Shown: positions 1 to 8,671 of the stretch, in pieces
Position numbering within the stretch: position 1 is the first letter of the stretch
How the letters are laid out: each line of letters opens with the position of its first letter
NCBI RefSeq assembly: GCF_031157315.1
Contig: NZ_JAVIFU010000026.1
Location: 1 to 64,000 of the forward strand
DNA: 64,000 nucleotides
Source: Paenibacillus sp. LHD-38
Lineage (GTDB): Bacteria; Bacillota; Bacilli; Paenibacillales; Paenibacillaceae
Direction: 5' to 3'
Program-made: the position numbers and the translations under genes
The notes under the pieces: generated by a model
What the model was told of the DNA's origin: nothing
What the model saw: the letters and a program-made list of their open reading frames with translations, nothing else
Database searches by the model: none

Positions 1-90
1 CTCGATTGATTTGTATCCGTTATTCGTACAACCTGAAAGTAGAAGGAATAGACACATTACCAACAAAAGAATGTTCTTCACCTTTCTCAC
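1..90 (-). CDS. Lipoprotein, N-terminal part only
   Basis: Runs off the left edge; only the first 30 codons are present. The GTG start at 90 follows AGGAGGAC at 95-102. The residues show a charged start (VRKVK), a hydrophobic stretch and the lipobox LLSGC with the lipidated Cys at residue 21, followed by TNNG. This predicts a membrane-anchored lipoprotein facing outside. Nothing can be said about function because the mature part lies outside the window. Confidence 0.75.
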   Translation of the reverse strand, partial: MRKVKNILLLVMCLFLLLSGCTNNGYKSIE

Positions 91-194
91 AAGTGTCCTC
101 CTTCTGTGATATGACAATACATTTCCCATAAATTAGGACGCAAAATACTGGCGAATGTTGCGCAATTCTGCCCGTTATCTTAATGACGCAGCGT

Positions 195-239
195 TAGACT
201 AAGATTTTATTTTCCTAGTCTACAACTTTATTTTCTTTC
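195..239. repeat. Two copies of a ~22 bp repeat
   Basis: Two tandem imperfect copies of TAGTCTAnnACTTTATTTTC (195-215 and 216-239). The same unit recurs three times at 2851-2920. It overlaps the 3' end of the LytTR-like remnant. Function unknown. Confidence 0.55.
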
Positions 240-445
240 AACAGCTGCATGATCTCGCTCCGAAGCAGCACTTCATTTCCATTGCGGGAGTGAATCATAC
301 ATTCGACACAGTTGATCCCTATGAGGTACGACACTTCAGCAGGACGGAGCGGCTGAAGAAACGGTTCATTTTTTAAAACAGGTGTACTAAGTCGATAAAC
401 GTGATGTCACGCAGTTTAATCTGTATAAAGCAGCTATTATCCTTG
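215..445 (-). pseudogene. Decayed small gene, possibly LytTR-like DNA-binding protein
   Basis: Two overlapping minus-strand frames read like one broken protein. The upstream frame (about 445-373) gives NSCFIQIKLRDITFID, which resembles the start of LytTR DNA-binding domains. The downstream frame (406-215) continues with about 63 residues, including VECMIHSRNGNEVLLRSEIM, and stops at 215. Neither frame has a start codon with a ribosome site. The frame change lies between about 375 and 405. The LytTR assignment is a resemblance seen by eye and is weak; the coding character is somewhat better supported. Confidence 0.3.
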
Positions 446-473
446 TTTCATTCCTTCGCAGTACATTTAAATC

Positions 474-518
474 GGCGCCATTTACGTCTGTTCTGGACGT
501 ATGTGGCGCCTTTTTTTT
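474..518 (+). terminator. Strong intrinsic terminator without an upstream plus-strand gene
   Basis: GGCGCC (474-479) pairs with GGCGCC (505-510); an inner ACGTC/GACGT stem extends it, and eight T follow (511-518). No plus-strand ORF is visible between position 1 and 474, so the transcript it ends is unknown and could be a small RNA. Confidence 0.75.
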
Positions 519-636
519 ACAATTTTGCAACTAGCGTCAGACTTTGATTTATGGCTATGACTCTAGTTTTTTGGCGACGCATGGAGAATGCGGTCGAAAT
601 TTTACATTTATAGGTCTGCAAGAATCTAGTAATTGC

Positions 637-645
637 TGGTATAAT
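637..645 (+). promoter_or_regulatory. Extended -10 promoter of the amidase gene
   Basis: TGGTATAAT at 637-645 is a perfect extended -10 element, 41 bp before the start codon. No good -35 box lies 17 bp upstream, as is usual for extended -10 promoters. Confidence 0.6.
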
Positions 646-685
646 AGTAGACCTACATAGCCTAAGAATACTAAAGGAGACTTGT

Positions 686-1795
686 ATGAAAAAAATTGTA
701 TACCTGATGATTTTGATCTGTGGGTTGATTAGTATTTCCGGTTATACACCAAGCCGGGCGGAAGCAAGCGGTAGTTATACAGCCAAGGTATACACCGACT
801 CATTGAATGTCCGCAGCGAGCCTTCGCTTGAATCGTCGATCGTGGGTGCTTTGAGTAATCGCGAAATAGTCACCGTCTCGGATGAAGCGCACGGCTGGCT
901 TCGCATCAAGTCGGATCGGGTCTCCGGCTGGGCGGCAGGTTATTATTTTAAGAAGGTCGATGGCAGTATCGTAACGGTATCGGCGACAGATCAAGATGGC
1001 AGTGTGCAACAGAGCTCAGCAGCCACTCGTGCAACTGTGCTGGCGGATTCGCTGCGAATCAGGGCCGGCGCCGGATTGAACTATAAGGTTCTTGGAGGCC
1101 TAACCAAGGGTGAGACTGTTACGATAATAGACAACCGGGAAGGATGGGTTCAGATCCAGACTCCGAATGGGCAAACCGGTTGGGTATCAGATCGTTATAT
1201 CGAGAAAAATACAGTACAAACGGCAGCGGTTTCTTTGGGAAAATCGAAGGGACTGCAAGGGAAGGTAATCGTCATTGACCCCGGTCACGGCGGAGACGAT
1301 CCCGGAGCAATCGGAATGAAATATGAAACGATGGAGAAAGAGCTTAATTTGAGCACTTCCTTCTACCTTGAGGATGAGCTTCGCAACCGCGGAGCGCGCG
1401 TCCTCATGACAAGAACGAAGGATGAGGAGAAGCCTAAGCTTTCCGATAGGGTGCAGATAAGCGAATCCGCTGGCGCGGATGCTTTCGTCAGCATCCATCA
1501 TAATTCTTCGGAGAATAATACGTCCGGCATACTTACCTTCTATTATTCGGAAACGAAAGATCGGTCATTAGCCCGCGCGATAGAAAACAGACTTGCGGAC
1601 GGCATCGGCTTAAAGAGCAATGGGATTTCTTTCGGCAATCTTCACGTATTGCGGGAAAATGATACGGTATCTACACTAGTAGAGCTCGGTTTCTTGACCA
1701 ACGCAAAGGATGAATCTATCATCCGCAGCTCCGACTACCAAAAGAAAGCAGCCAAAGCAATAGCGAAAGGGCTGGAGGATTACTTTAGCATGTAA
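686..1795 (+). CDS. Secreted N-acetylmuramoyl-L-alanine amidase with two SH3b domains
   Basis: Predicted to cut the amide bond between N-acetylmuramic acid and the peptide stem of peptidoglycan outside the cell. The 369-residue protein has a signal peptide (about 1-27), two bacterial SH3 domains (about 31-92 and 114-175; motifs SLNVRSEP and SLRIRAGAG) that should bind the wall, and an Amidase_3 domain (193-369). Zinc and catalytic residues are visible: His201 in DPGHGG, Glu214/217, His271-272 in SIHHN and Glu333 in LVELGFLTN. The ribosome site AAAGGAGA precedes the ATG. It is a single-gene unit with its own extended -10 promoter and a downstream terminator. It could serve cell separation or wall turnover; no germination-specific mark is visible. 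Confidence 0.93.
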   Translation: MKKIVYLMILICGLISISGYTPSRAEASGSYTAKVYTDSLNVRSEPSLESSIVGALSNREIVTVSDEAHGWLRIKSDRVSGWAAGYYFKKVDGSIVTVSATDQDGSVQQSSAATRATVLADSLRIRAGAGLNYKVLGGLTKGETVTIIDNREGWVQIQTPNGQTGWVSDRYIEKNTVQTAAVSLGKSKGLQGKVIVIDPGHGGDDPGAIGMKYETMEKELNLSTSFYLEDELRNRGARVLMTRTKDEEKPKLSDRVQISESAGADAFVSIHHNSSENNTSGILTFYYSETKDRSLARAIENRLADGIGLKSNGISFGNLHVLRENDTVSTLVELGFLTNAKDESIIRSSDYQKKAAKAIAKGLEDYFSM

Positions 1796-1810
1796 CTGCA
1801 TATTTGATCG

Positions 1811-1851
1811 GACAAGAGCAGACCGCCAGCTTTGGGCGGTCTGCTCTTGTC
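1811..1851. terminator. Long hairpin after the amidase gene
   Basis: A perfect 17 bp stem (1811-1827 with 1835-1851) and 7-base loop lie 15 bp after the amidase stop. The following T tract is short. It also separates this gene from the convergent GNAT remnant. Confidence 0.75.
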
Positions 1852-1899
1852 TTATAGGGGTATCGCCTTTGTAATGGAATGCTTATAAATCAGTCATCC

Positions 1900-2263
1900 T
1901 TAAGTTACTTTGAATTTCAATAGTCTGGTTTTCGTGACCATACCCGCACTCTCCAGTGTCCTCTTAGAAGCTTCGTTATAGTACCAACATCCGCATACAG
2001 GCTTAATACCCTGCTTCTCACACCATTTCCTTAATTGTAAAATGATGACTCTCCCAATTCCTTGTTTTCTATATGCCTCATTAGTTAACATCCCTATGCT
2101 TGCTAATCCTTTGAGCATCTTAGAATTCTCAACTAATCCTATTCCAAGCAGCACAGCCCCCCCTGTAGTAGGTGAAGATTTCTCCTCTGGCAATCCGCCG
2201 TTCGTATTGGTCAAGAAAATCTCCGCACACTTGTTGTATTTGTTGTAGATCTTCTAAATTCAT
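1900..2263 (-). pseudogene. GNAT acetyltransferase remnant, truncated and frameshifted
   Basis: The C-terminal half of a GNAT N-acetyltransferase is readable: the acetyl-CoA motif EAYRKQGIGRVIILQL, then GCWYYNEASKRTLESAGM, ending at 1900. The upstream 35 codons from ATG at 2263 (EDLQQIQQVC, then FLDQYERRIARGE) are in another frame; the switch occurs at a run of seven C at 2157-2163. The N-terminal lobe of about 100 residues usual in the family is absent, and there is no ribosome site. If the homopolymer is an assembly error the protein would still be N-truncated, so a pseudogene is the best call. The substrate is unknown. Confidence 0.7.
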
Positions 2264-2277
2264 GAGAGACTATTATT

Positions 2278-2778
2278 TTATTTAGACAGAGAATTTACAC
2301 TATACCACTTTCTAAGCTGATTAATTTGAGCTTGATGATAGCGACTATGGTCAGCCATATGCCATAAGCCCCAACGTATGGTTGCTTGCTTTTCATTTTC
2401 ATGTCCAAATGTGACAACTTTATCTAGATCAGCATCTGTTAATTGTGTACATGAATCTTTCAACATTCTTAATACACCTTCATATTTAGATATAAGTGTG
2501 TTCAGAGACATCCCTTTGACCATCGGGAGCCTATTATTTTCATCTATCATGGGGCCATATTGTTTTTTTAATGACTGAGGAAGTGGCTGTCCCTTTATTC
2601 TATAAACCCAATTTAGATCAACATACATGATATGTTTTATTAACTGAGCAGTACTATTAAAATCGTTATTAGGTCCCTTGTAATCTACTTCCTCTTGCGA
2701 CATTCCATCAGTGATTAATTGTAGTCTTTGGCTATTTTCTTTTACAGCGGAATATAGTATTCCCACAATAGGTGACAT
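2278..2778 (-). CDS. DinB family protein (DinB_2)
   Basis: A 166-residue four-helix-bundle protein of the DinB/YfiT type. The metal-binding histidines are visible: one in LIKHIMYVDLNW and two or three in the C-terminal HMADHSRYHQAQ stretch. Family members bind a divalent metal and many act as thiol-dependent transferases, but the substrate here is unknown. The start MSPIV at 2778 is preferred because AAGGTGA lies 7 bases upstream; an earlier ATG at 2808 lacks a site. It is followed directly by the decayed GNAT gene. Confidence 0.8.
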   Translation of the reverse strand: MSPIVGILYSAVKENSQRLQLITDGMSQEEVDYKGPNNDFNSTAQLIKHIMYVDLNWVYRIKGQPLPQSLKKQYGPMIDENNRLPMVKGMSLNTLISKYEGVLRMLKDSCTQLTDADLDKVVTFGHENEKQATIRWGLWHMADHSRYHQAQINQLRKWYSVNSLSK

Positions 2779-2850
2779 ATTTTCTTCACCTTGTAAATCG
2801 TAAAGCATCCTGGTTCATCCTCCCCCGTTTTAGCTTCATCCTGATACCTT

Positions 2851-2920
2851 GTTTTTCTAGTCTAAACTTTATTTTCTCAGTCTAACACTTAATTTTTCTA
2901 GTCTAAGACTTTCTTTCCTT
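2851..2920. repeat. Three copies of the ~22 bp AGTCTAA repeat
   Basis: Imperfect tandem units (2851-2877, 2878-2899, 2900-2920) built on CTAGTCTAAACTTTATTTTC. Same family as 195-239. They lie between the DinB start and the S-layer gene terminator. Confidence 0.6.
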
Positions 2921-2940
2921 CTGACACCACTCTCCTATAC

Positions 2941-2995
2941 AAAAAGGTACCCATCGCTATAAACACTTTTTCAAAGTGTCCAAGGTATGGGTACC
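2941..2995 (-). terminator. Terminator of the S-layer-homology gene
   Basis: GGTACCCAT (2946-2954) pairs with ATGGGTACC (2987-2995), with a second hairpin ACACTTT/AAAGTGT inside the loop. On the minus strand the stem is followed by five T (2941-2945). It is about 145 bp beyond the gene's stop codon. Confidence 0.7.
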
Positions 2996-2999
2996 CGAT

Positions 3000-3141
3000 T
3001 CAACCATGCATCTCCGCTTTTGGCGTCGAGCTCTTTGGCGGCGCATCATCCGGCACCGGCTTCGGTGCCCTCACGATGCTGGTTTCTTGCAGCCGTTCGG
3101 AGGACTCTCCTCCTGAAGCGTATCGTTCCTTCAGACGTTTC
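3000..3141 (-). other. Coding-like tail in another frame after the S-layer-homology gene
   Basis: Immediately after the stop of the S-layer-homology gene, a different minus-strand frame stays open to a TGA at 3000-3002 and reads as ordinary protein (YKKRLKERYASGGESSERLQ, then VRAPKPVPDD). It has no start codon or ribosome site of its own and overlaps the end of the gene by up to 74 bp. It may be a frameshifted true C-terminus or the relic of another gene. Confidence 0.35.
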
Positions 3142-5211
3142 TTATACGCCGGTGAAAAGAAGGCTGATGTCCTCGTTGCCGTTCTTCGTCTTCCATCCGT
3201 TGAAGCCTGCCGCATCGGTAATGCCCGGTTTGAACGTGAGATAGTACACCTGGCCCGGCGTCATGTCCTTGGACAGCTTCAGCGTCACCTCAGTGACGAC
3301 CGCGCCCGTGTTGTTCAATTCGTCGTGGGAGATACCTACGGAATCCCCTCCCTGTTCCTTCATCACGAAGTACGGCTCGTTCACGTTTTTCACCGGCTCG
3401 CTGAATACGACCTTAATCGTCGTCCTGCTCAAGACGATCACCTGTTTCGCGTAAGGAGTCTCGTTGGCGACAATGGTTCCCGCGAACGCGGATTCGTTCG
3501 CCCCGTCCTGCGAGATGAGTGACGACACGCCCGTTACCCTCGCCGTGTATACGTGGCCAGGCTGGAACAAGCCCGGGTTCGGATCGGTTCCCGTGCGGAA
3601 TTGGACGGAAACGACCCTTTCCGTTCCCGGCTTGCGGACGGCGTATTTGCTCCAGCCGGACATCGAGACGTTGGCGCCGTTGTCCTTGAGAATCGTTACA
3701 GTTAAGGAACCGGCATCCGTGTCCTTGATATCTCTGTCGAACGTGATCTCGATGGTGTTCTCGTTAACCGCGGCTATGCTCTGAAGCTTCACAGGCAGGA
3801 TCGGATTGGAGATGCCCCCAAACAGAAGGCCCGATTTCGTATCCATCACGTTGCCAGCCAGGTCGGGAATACCCGACACGGTAAGGCTGTACACGGTCTT
3901 GTCTTGTTGGGCAGATGTCCGCAGCGTGACAGTACGTCCCTCGTTGTCTAGGCTCGCTGCTACGATCGTCAAGCCGCCGATGCTATACCGTCCGGTCTGC
4001 ACGGCAATGTCTCGATTCACCTTCTCGCTGAATTTGACGGTCAGTGACGCATCCGCATTTACTTTAAATTCCGAATCAATGATCGTCGGCTTTATCGCGT
4101 CGTCGTTGCCGACGATGGACAAATCTGACCGCGTGTCCATGACGTTGCCGGCGAGATCCTTGACGTTCTTAACGGTCAGCCAGTACCGGGCGTTGTCCGA
4201 TTGATTCGAGGTGGTGAACGTGACCTGTCTCTTGTCCGAAGAGAGTTGCAGCGTCGTTAGCTTCAATCCGCCGGAGAACGCGTAATTCGCGGGACTTGTA
4301 GCTGTCTTGTTATCAACCGGTTCGGAGAACGTCAGGACGTAGACACGAGCCGTTACCCGTTCGAACGCGGTTATCGTCGGCTTCGCCATGTCCGATCTCG
4401 TCGAAGCGAACGACCACACCTTGCCATCAATGGTTAAGTAATGCGTGCGGTTCTCAATTTGGTAGCCCGTCGTGAGCAAAACCGACATCCCGTCTCCGTT
4501 GACCGTCGCGAGAATAATCGGCACGACGTTGCCGAGATCGTCCCGCAGCGAGAATCGCCCGATATCCGCCGAGTCGGTCTTCGCTTTCAGGTTCACCCGC
4601 ACCGTCTGGACGTTCAGTCCTTCGACCGACTTCACATCGAGCGCAATGTTCCAGCCCGTATAGACCGCGTAGACAGCCTCCACGAGCACGCCTCGCGTGG
4701 CGTTGACCGTGTAGTCGTTCCGAGGGGCGATCCAGCCTTTGCTAAGAGCGGTTCCGACCGCAACCTTCGCCCAAGCCGATACTTTGCCAACGAATCCAAT
4801 GTTCGGGTTGGCGGGGACATTGTTCACCTTCAGCAGCACAGTGGCCAACTCTTCGACCTTCACTGGGGCGGTCGGTTCGAATCGGTTACCCCCTCTGCCA
4901 ACCATGATGCCTGCGCTTCGAACGGCTTGGACCGCCGTGAACGACCAGCGTGTCTTCAGCACATCCACGAAGCCTGGAGTGGAATTGGAACGAGGCAATT
5001 CGAGAAGCTTGTAGAGCACGGTAGCGAATTGTTCGCGGGACATTGATTCGTTCAGGCGGGATGACCCGTCCTCGAAACCGGTCATTATTCCTTGCCGCTT
5101 CAGGACTTGGAACTTCTCCTCCGTCGTGAGCGTCGCCGCTCCCGCGGCCGGGACGGCCAATCCAAGCAGCAATAATAACGAGAGCAATGCCAGACCGATT
5201 TTCCTCATCAT
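3142..5211 (-). CDS. S-layer-homology surface protein with Ig-like repeats
   Basis: A 689-residue exported protein. After a signal peptide (about 1-27, ending AVPAAGAA) come three S-layer-homology segments (about 30-190; motifs GFEDGSSRLNESMSREQFA and GIMVGRGGNRFEP), which normally bind pyruvylated secondary wall polymer. The rest consists of repeated Ig-like domains with the signatures LTFSEPV, VKFSEKV and LTVKNVKDLAGNVMD, as in SbsA/Big-type surface modules. No catalytic domain is seen, so it is probably structural or adhesive. The start at 5211 (ATGATG) follows TTAGGAGGA; the 43 upstream codons lack a signal peptide and are unlikely to be translated. GC is higher than in the neighbours. 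Confidence 0.88.
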   Translation of the reverse strand: MMRKIGLALLSLLLLLGLAVPAAGAATLTTEEKFQVLKRQGIMTGFEDGSSRLNESMSREQFATVLYKLLELPRSNSTPGFVDVLKTRWSFTAVQAVRSAGIMVGRGGNRFEPTAPVKVEELATVLLKVNNVPANPNIGFVGKVSAWAKVAVGTALSKGWIAPRNDYTVNATRGVLVEAVYAVYTGWNIALDVKSVEGLNVQTVRVNLKAKTDSADIGRFSLRDDLGNVVPIILATVNGDGMSVLLTTGYQIENRTHYLTIDGKVWSFASTRSDMAKPTITAFERVTARVYVLTFSEPVDNKTATSPANYAFSGGLKLTTLQLSSDKRQVTFTTSNQSDNARYWLTVKNVKDLAGNVMDTRSDLSIVGNDDAIKPTIIDSEFKVNADASLTVKFSEKVNRDIAVQTGRYSIGGLTIVAASLDNEGRTVTLRTSAQQDKTVYSLTVSGIPDLAGNVMDTKSGLLFGGISNPILPVKLQSIAAVNENTIEITFDRDIKDTDAGSLTVTILKDNGANVSMSGWSKYAVRKPGTERVVSVQFRTGTDPNPGLFQPGHVYTARVTGVSSLISQDGANESAFAGTIVANETPYAKQVIVLSRTTIKVVFSEPVKNVNEPYFVMKEQGGDSVGISHDELNNTGAVVTEVTLKLSKDMTPGQVYYLTFKPGITDAAGFNGWKTKNGNEDISLLFTGV

Positions 5212-5492
5212 TGCAGTCCTCCTAAGGGATTTCTGCCGGAACCGCGGAAGAAGAAAAGACTGTAAGCGGATGCGGGCCGGCGAATATACCCTCTTTAACG
5301 ACGCTACAGAGGAAAATGTTTCTGTCGAAGGCTGTCTCATCCAAAACTAGTCATGATTCGAGCAAACTTCTGGAAATCCGCCGCGAGTGGCGTGGATTGT
5401 ACATCGTTCCGTTTGGCGAAGTAATTTTCGATGCCCGCTATCGGGTTATCGAATGTACGTTACAGTGTCCCGTTAGCGTAATTTTGACAGGA

Positions 5493-6269
5493 TCATGAAT
5501 CGTTCCTTGTTCGACTAGCTTTAACATTTTTAAGTTGGGCAACGATGATGACGCTAATGATTACCAGAAGGAACCACGAGCTGATCTTGCTGAAACTAAC
5601 CAGTTGCCAGGTTTGGTGCTGATCAGGGTATTTCCAAGCATCAAAAAATGTGGCTATATTTTCTGCTAACCAGATGAAAAAACCTACAATGATAAAAGCG
5701 AGCGATAAGGGCATTCGATAAGTTATAGTCCGTACCCGATATATGATCCGTGTTTTCCAGAAGACAATAAACACCAGTGCCGTCAACCACCATCGAAAAT
5801 CGGGAATAAAATGATGTGTGAAAAAGTTGAAATAGATGGCTCCGCCTAACAAAACCGATGACGTAAGCCCAGGCCAGCCGGTCATGTCCATCCGCAGTCT
5901 CCGCCATACCTGACACATAAAGCTTGCTACACTTGCATACATAAATCCGCTATAGAGCGGGACACCGAGCAGCTTCGTATACCCAGGCTCAGGATATGAC
6001 CATGATCCCATCCATACCTTATATAACTCCAGCAACAATCCAATTAAGTGAAATATACAGATTACTTTGATTTCATCACGTGTCTCTAATCCGCTGCGGT
6101 ACATGAAGTATTGTACTCCAAGCAGTATAAGTAAAATGGCATCATAACGATAAATGAAAGGTAGCGCTATTACGTTAGAGAGAGCTAAAGTTCCAAAGAT
6201 CGCAACAGGAAATATGCAGCTCATCGCCTGATGATAGCCAAAATGCAATAGTTGAATGAATGACTTCAA
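5493..6269 (-). CDS. DUF817 family integral membrane protein
   Basis: 258 residues with about seven or eight hydrophobic helices and the family-typical stretches ELYKVWMGSWSYPEPG and GVPLYSGFMYASVASF. The sequence matches what I recall of DUF817, whose function is unknown. The start is a TTG at 6269, ten bases after AGGAG. There is no obvious operon partner: the neighbours are a surface protein and a broken transporter. Confidence 0.8.
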   Translation of the reverse strand: MKSFIQLLHFGYHQAMSCIFPVAIFGTLALSNVIALPFIYRYDAILLILLGVQYFMYRSGLETRDEIKVICIFHLIGLLLELYKVWMGSWSYPEPGYTKLLGVPLYSGFMYASVASFMCQVWRRLRMDMTGWPGLTSSVLLGGAIYFNFFTHHFIPDFRWWLTALVFIVFWKTRIIYRVRTITYRMPLSLAFIIVGFFIWLAENIATFFDAWKYPDQHQTWQLVSFSKISSWFLLVIISVIIVAQLKNVKASRTRNDS

Positions 6270-6613
6270 TTATGTTTATCTCCTCCCCATTCCCATTTAA
6301 ACTTACGACTCATCAATTTATATTCTGGTCATCAAAATTGATTAGATTTGGTATGTGTTTCAAGAATAAAGGCGAAATCCCTAATTTAAAATAGAAATTT
6401 CCTCATTTAATATTTCTTATTTTCGGTTGCTCCACATAGAAGGAGCCGTCGCCGTTGAACTGTAACCCGAAAAATAGACACTTTAGAAAAGTGCCTTCTT
6501 TCAGATTTTTGTGACTTAAAAAAAATACTATTTTACTGCTGCTAAATTAAATTCTTCTGTATACTGATTGAAAGTTTGTCCTTTTTTTGGCCATACAAAA
6601 ATCCCCTCCAAGT
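6270..6613. other. Intergenic stretch, mostly empty
   Basis: AT-rich. On the minus strand about 22 codons (around 6415-6475) read LQFNGDGSFYVEQPKIRN before a stop, possibly a small scrap of a lost gene. A weak ACTTT/AAAGT hairpin lies near 6477-6497. Nothing else is recognised. Confidence 0.4.
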
Positions 6614-7222
6614 TCACTCTATCCTTATGAAATCATAAGGTTTTTCTGAGTGTTTACCTGAAGAGGAGAATAACAGTGTAATGCCGATCATCGTGATCCC
6701 CACACCAAACCATTGCAGCCAGTTGACGGACTCATTCAGTACAACGTATGACATAATGACGGCCGTCGGCAGTTCAGCTGCACTTAAGATTGTAGCTAGT
6801 CCGCCGCCAACACGCGGTACACCAATGGCATAGAATAACGGCGGAATGACGACGTTTACGTTCAACTACTGCTTCCAGCAGGATGCCCATCCACGTAAAT
6901 TGAAACAACAAGATAATCGCGAATGAAGCCGAAATATATTGGAGCGCTGTATAATAAAGCATTCCCGTTAAGCCTGTCGTCGTTCCTACGGCCATGAGCG
7001 TGAGTGCTTGACGCCATGTTACTTTCAATGTATGCGACGTTGCGGTTGCTTGGCGGGTTTCGCGGACACGAATACCAATATCCACAGCATAATCACACCG
7101 AATAGGTTTTGGCTGCCGACGACATCGCCGACATTGAAACCAGACTCATAAGCTTTCTTTACAAACGCAGATAATAAACCGAAGCTGCATGCCCCACATA
7201 AAACTAATAAAATGTATTTCAT
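6614..7222 (-). pseudogene. EamA/DMT-family transporter, broken
   Basis: Three minus-strand frames together give parts of one drug/metabolite (EamA) exporter. Frame one (from MKYILLVLCGACSFGLLSA at 7222) holds helices 1-2; frame two (about 7045-6868) holds GLTGMLYYTALQYISASFAI; frame three (6865-6614) holds the C-terminal helices with LNESVNWLQWFGVGITMIGI. One frameshift lies near 7045. At about 6866 a frameshift combined with a deletion removes roughly the middle third, since intact family members have about 300 residues. Not functional as read. Confidence 0.85.
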
Positions 7223-7494
7223 GATGCCTTTTTCTGTTCTGACTTGCCGCCCTCCAGAACGATAAATTCTATTTTCATTTTTTGGTGGGAGTGCATCCCA
7301 AAACCAGGATGACTTAGAACAAAGACTGTATGAAGCCATGATGATGCTGGAACTATTTGTATCATTGTCACACCCGATTCCGGTTTTTTTACTTTTAGAA
7401 TTTAATTTATTAACTTTAGAAGCTTTTGGCTAGTTCGATCGCTTGTTTCTAAAGCTTTTCTTATAGAATTTTACTATTCTCAATAAGCTTCTCT

Positions 7495-7938
7495 TTACTC
7501 CTCTTCAGGGAACATCCCCGTGGAGATGGCAATTCGATTCCATGCATTAATGGTATTGATCGCCATAATGATTGCCACATATTCTGCCTCATCCACGTGT
7601 GCCCGAACTCTTTCATACAAATCCTGCGGTACGCCTTGCTCAGAAATACGGGTTACAGCTTCCGTAAGCTCAAGTACCACTCTTTCTTTCTCGGAATAAA
7701 AGGGGGCTTCGCGCCACGCGCTTAGCAAATAAATCCGCTGCTCCGTCTCGCCCATTTTCCGCGAATCTCGGGTATGCATGTCCATACAAAAAGCACACTT
7801 ATTAATTTGTGAAGCTCTGATCTTAATTAATTCATATAGCTTTGCATCCAACCCGCTTGTCTTAATAAAACCTTCCAGCTTCATCATCACTTGCAAAGCA
7901 CCTGGGCTTACACTGATATGATTTAATCTAACCTTCAT
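7495..7938 (-). CDS. AhpD-like carboxymuconolactone decarboxylase family protein
   Basis: 147 residues with the AhpD/CMD signature: KIRASQINKCAFCMDMH contains the redox pair CxxC and the downstream His used for peroxide reduction. Family members act as thiol-dependent alkylhydroperoxidases in the cytosol. The ATG at 7938 has GGAGGAG upstream. It is divergently transcribed from an Rrf2-type regulator, with a 229 bp gap holding a palindrome, so regulation by that protein in response to oxidative or electrophile stress is a reasonable inference. The physiological substrate is unknown. Confidence 0.88.
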   Translation of the reverse strand: MKVRLNHISVSPGALQVMMKLEGFIKTSGLDAKLYELIKIRASQINKCAFCMDMHTRDSRKMGETEQRIYLLSAWREAPFYSEKERVVLELTEAVTRISEQGVPQDLYERVRAHVDEAEYVAIIMAINTINAWNRIAISTGMFPEEE

Positions 7939-7990
7939 AGTAATCTCCTCCGTGAACTATATATTTATCTTGTCTTATAAAGTGTATCAG

Positions 7991-8005
7991 CGATAAATAT
8001 TATCG
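7991..8005. promoter_or_regulatory. Palindrome, possible Rrf2 operator
   Basis: CGATAA-ATA-TTATCG is a perfect 6 bp inverted repeat in the shared upstream region of the AhpD-like gene and the Rrf2 regulator. A site here could control both genes. No binding evidence beyond symmetry and position. Confidence 0.4.
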
Positions 8006-8167
8006 TCGATTAATATTGTCTGTAATATAACTCTTTAATTTATGTCTGTCAACTAATAATCATGAGCCATTTCGTTGAAAATACCCAAATACCCACATTT
8101 GACAAGGGTTTTAAATCCACCTAAGATGATTAATAACAATCTTTATACCTAGAAAGCAGGTGTTTGC

Positions 8168-8671
8168 ATGCAGTATAGTATTGGCGTTGAATATGGCCTG
8201 CATTGCTTAGTATATTTAATTGATATTCCTCCTGATTCTACTATTGGGATTAAAGAGCTCTCCGCTTTTCAAGGTATTTCGGAGACCTATCTTTCGAAGA
8301 TTTTCGGTAAATTAACAAAAGCTGGTATCGTTAGCTCTGTCCCTGGTGTAAAAGGAGGCTATAAATTAGCCAAGCCTCCAGCGGAAATTTCTTTTTGGGA
8401 TGTAGTTGAAGCTGTTGAAGGTGCTACCCCCATTTTTCAATGTAAGAACATCAAAGATAATAGCTATCTATGCCGTGATGAAGACTATGCAGCGTGCTCT
8501 CTAGCTTCTCCCTGTGTGATTAAATTAACTATGCTCGAAGCTGAAGAGAGTATGCGCAATCTCCTGCGTAACAAGTCACTTACTTGGTTGAATGAAGAGC
8601 TTGATCGCGTATTAACTCCTCAAGCGCGCAAAGATACTCGTGAATATTTTGCTAATAGCAACAATGTTTAA
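8168..8671 (+). CDS. Rrf2 family transcriptional regulator
   Basis: 167 residues. The N-terminal winged helix (1-80; ISETYLSKIFGKLTKAGIV, then VPGVKGGYKLA) matches Rrf2 proteins. Cysteines in FQCKNI, YLCRDE and CSLASPC are the kind used for Fe-S or redox sensing in this family (IscR, NsrR, CymR relatives). The ATG at 8168 has AGCAGGTG upstream. It is divergent from the AhpD-like gene, its probable target. Whether it binds a cluster or reacts directly through thiols cannot be told. Confidence 0.9.
   Translation: MQYSIGVEYGLHCLVYLIDIPPDSTIGIKELSAFQGISETYLSKIFGKLTKAGIVSSVPGVKGGYKLAKPPAEISFWDVVEAVEGATPIFQCKNIKDNSYLCRDEDYAACSLASPCVIKLTMLEAEESMRNLLRNKSLTWLNEELDRVLTPQARKDTREYFANSNNV

Noticed and set aside
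4441..5046. 201-codon plus-strand ORF opposite the S-layer-homology gene
   Set aside because: Shadow of a GC-rich gene with a clear signal peptide and domains on the other strand; no ribosome site and no recognisable protein.
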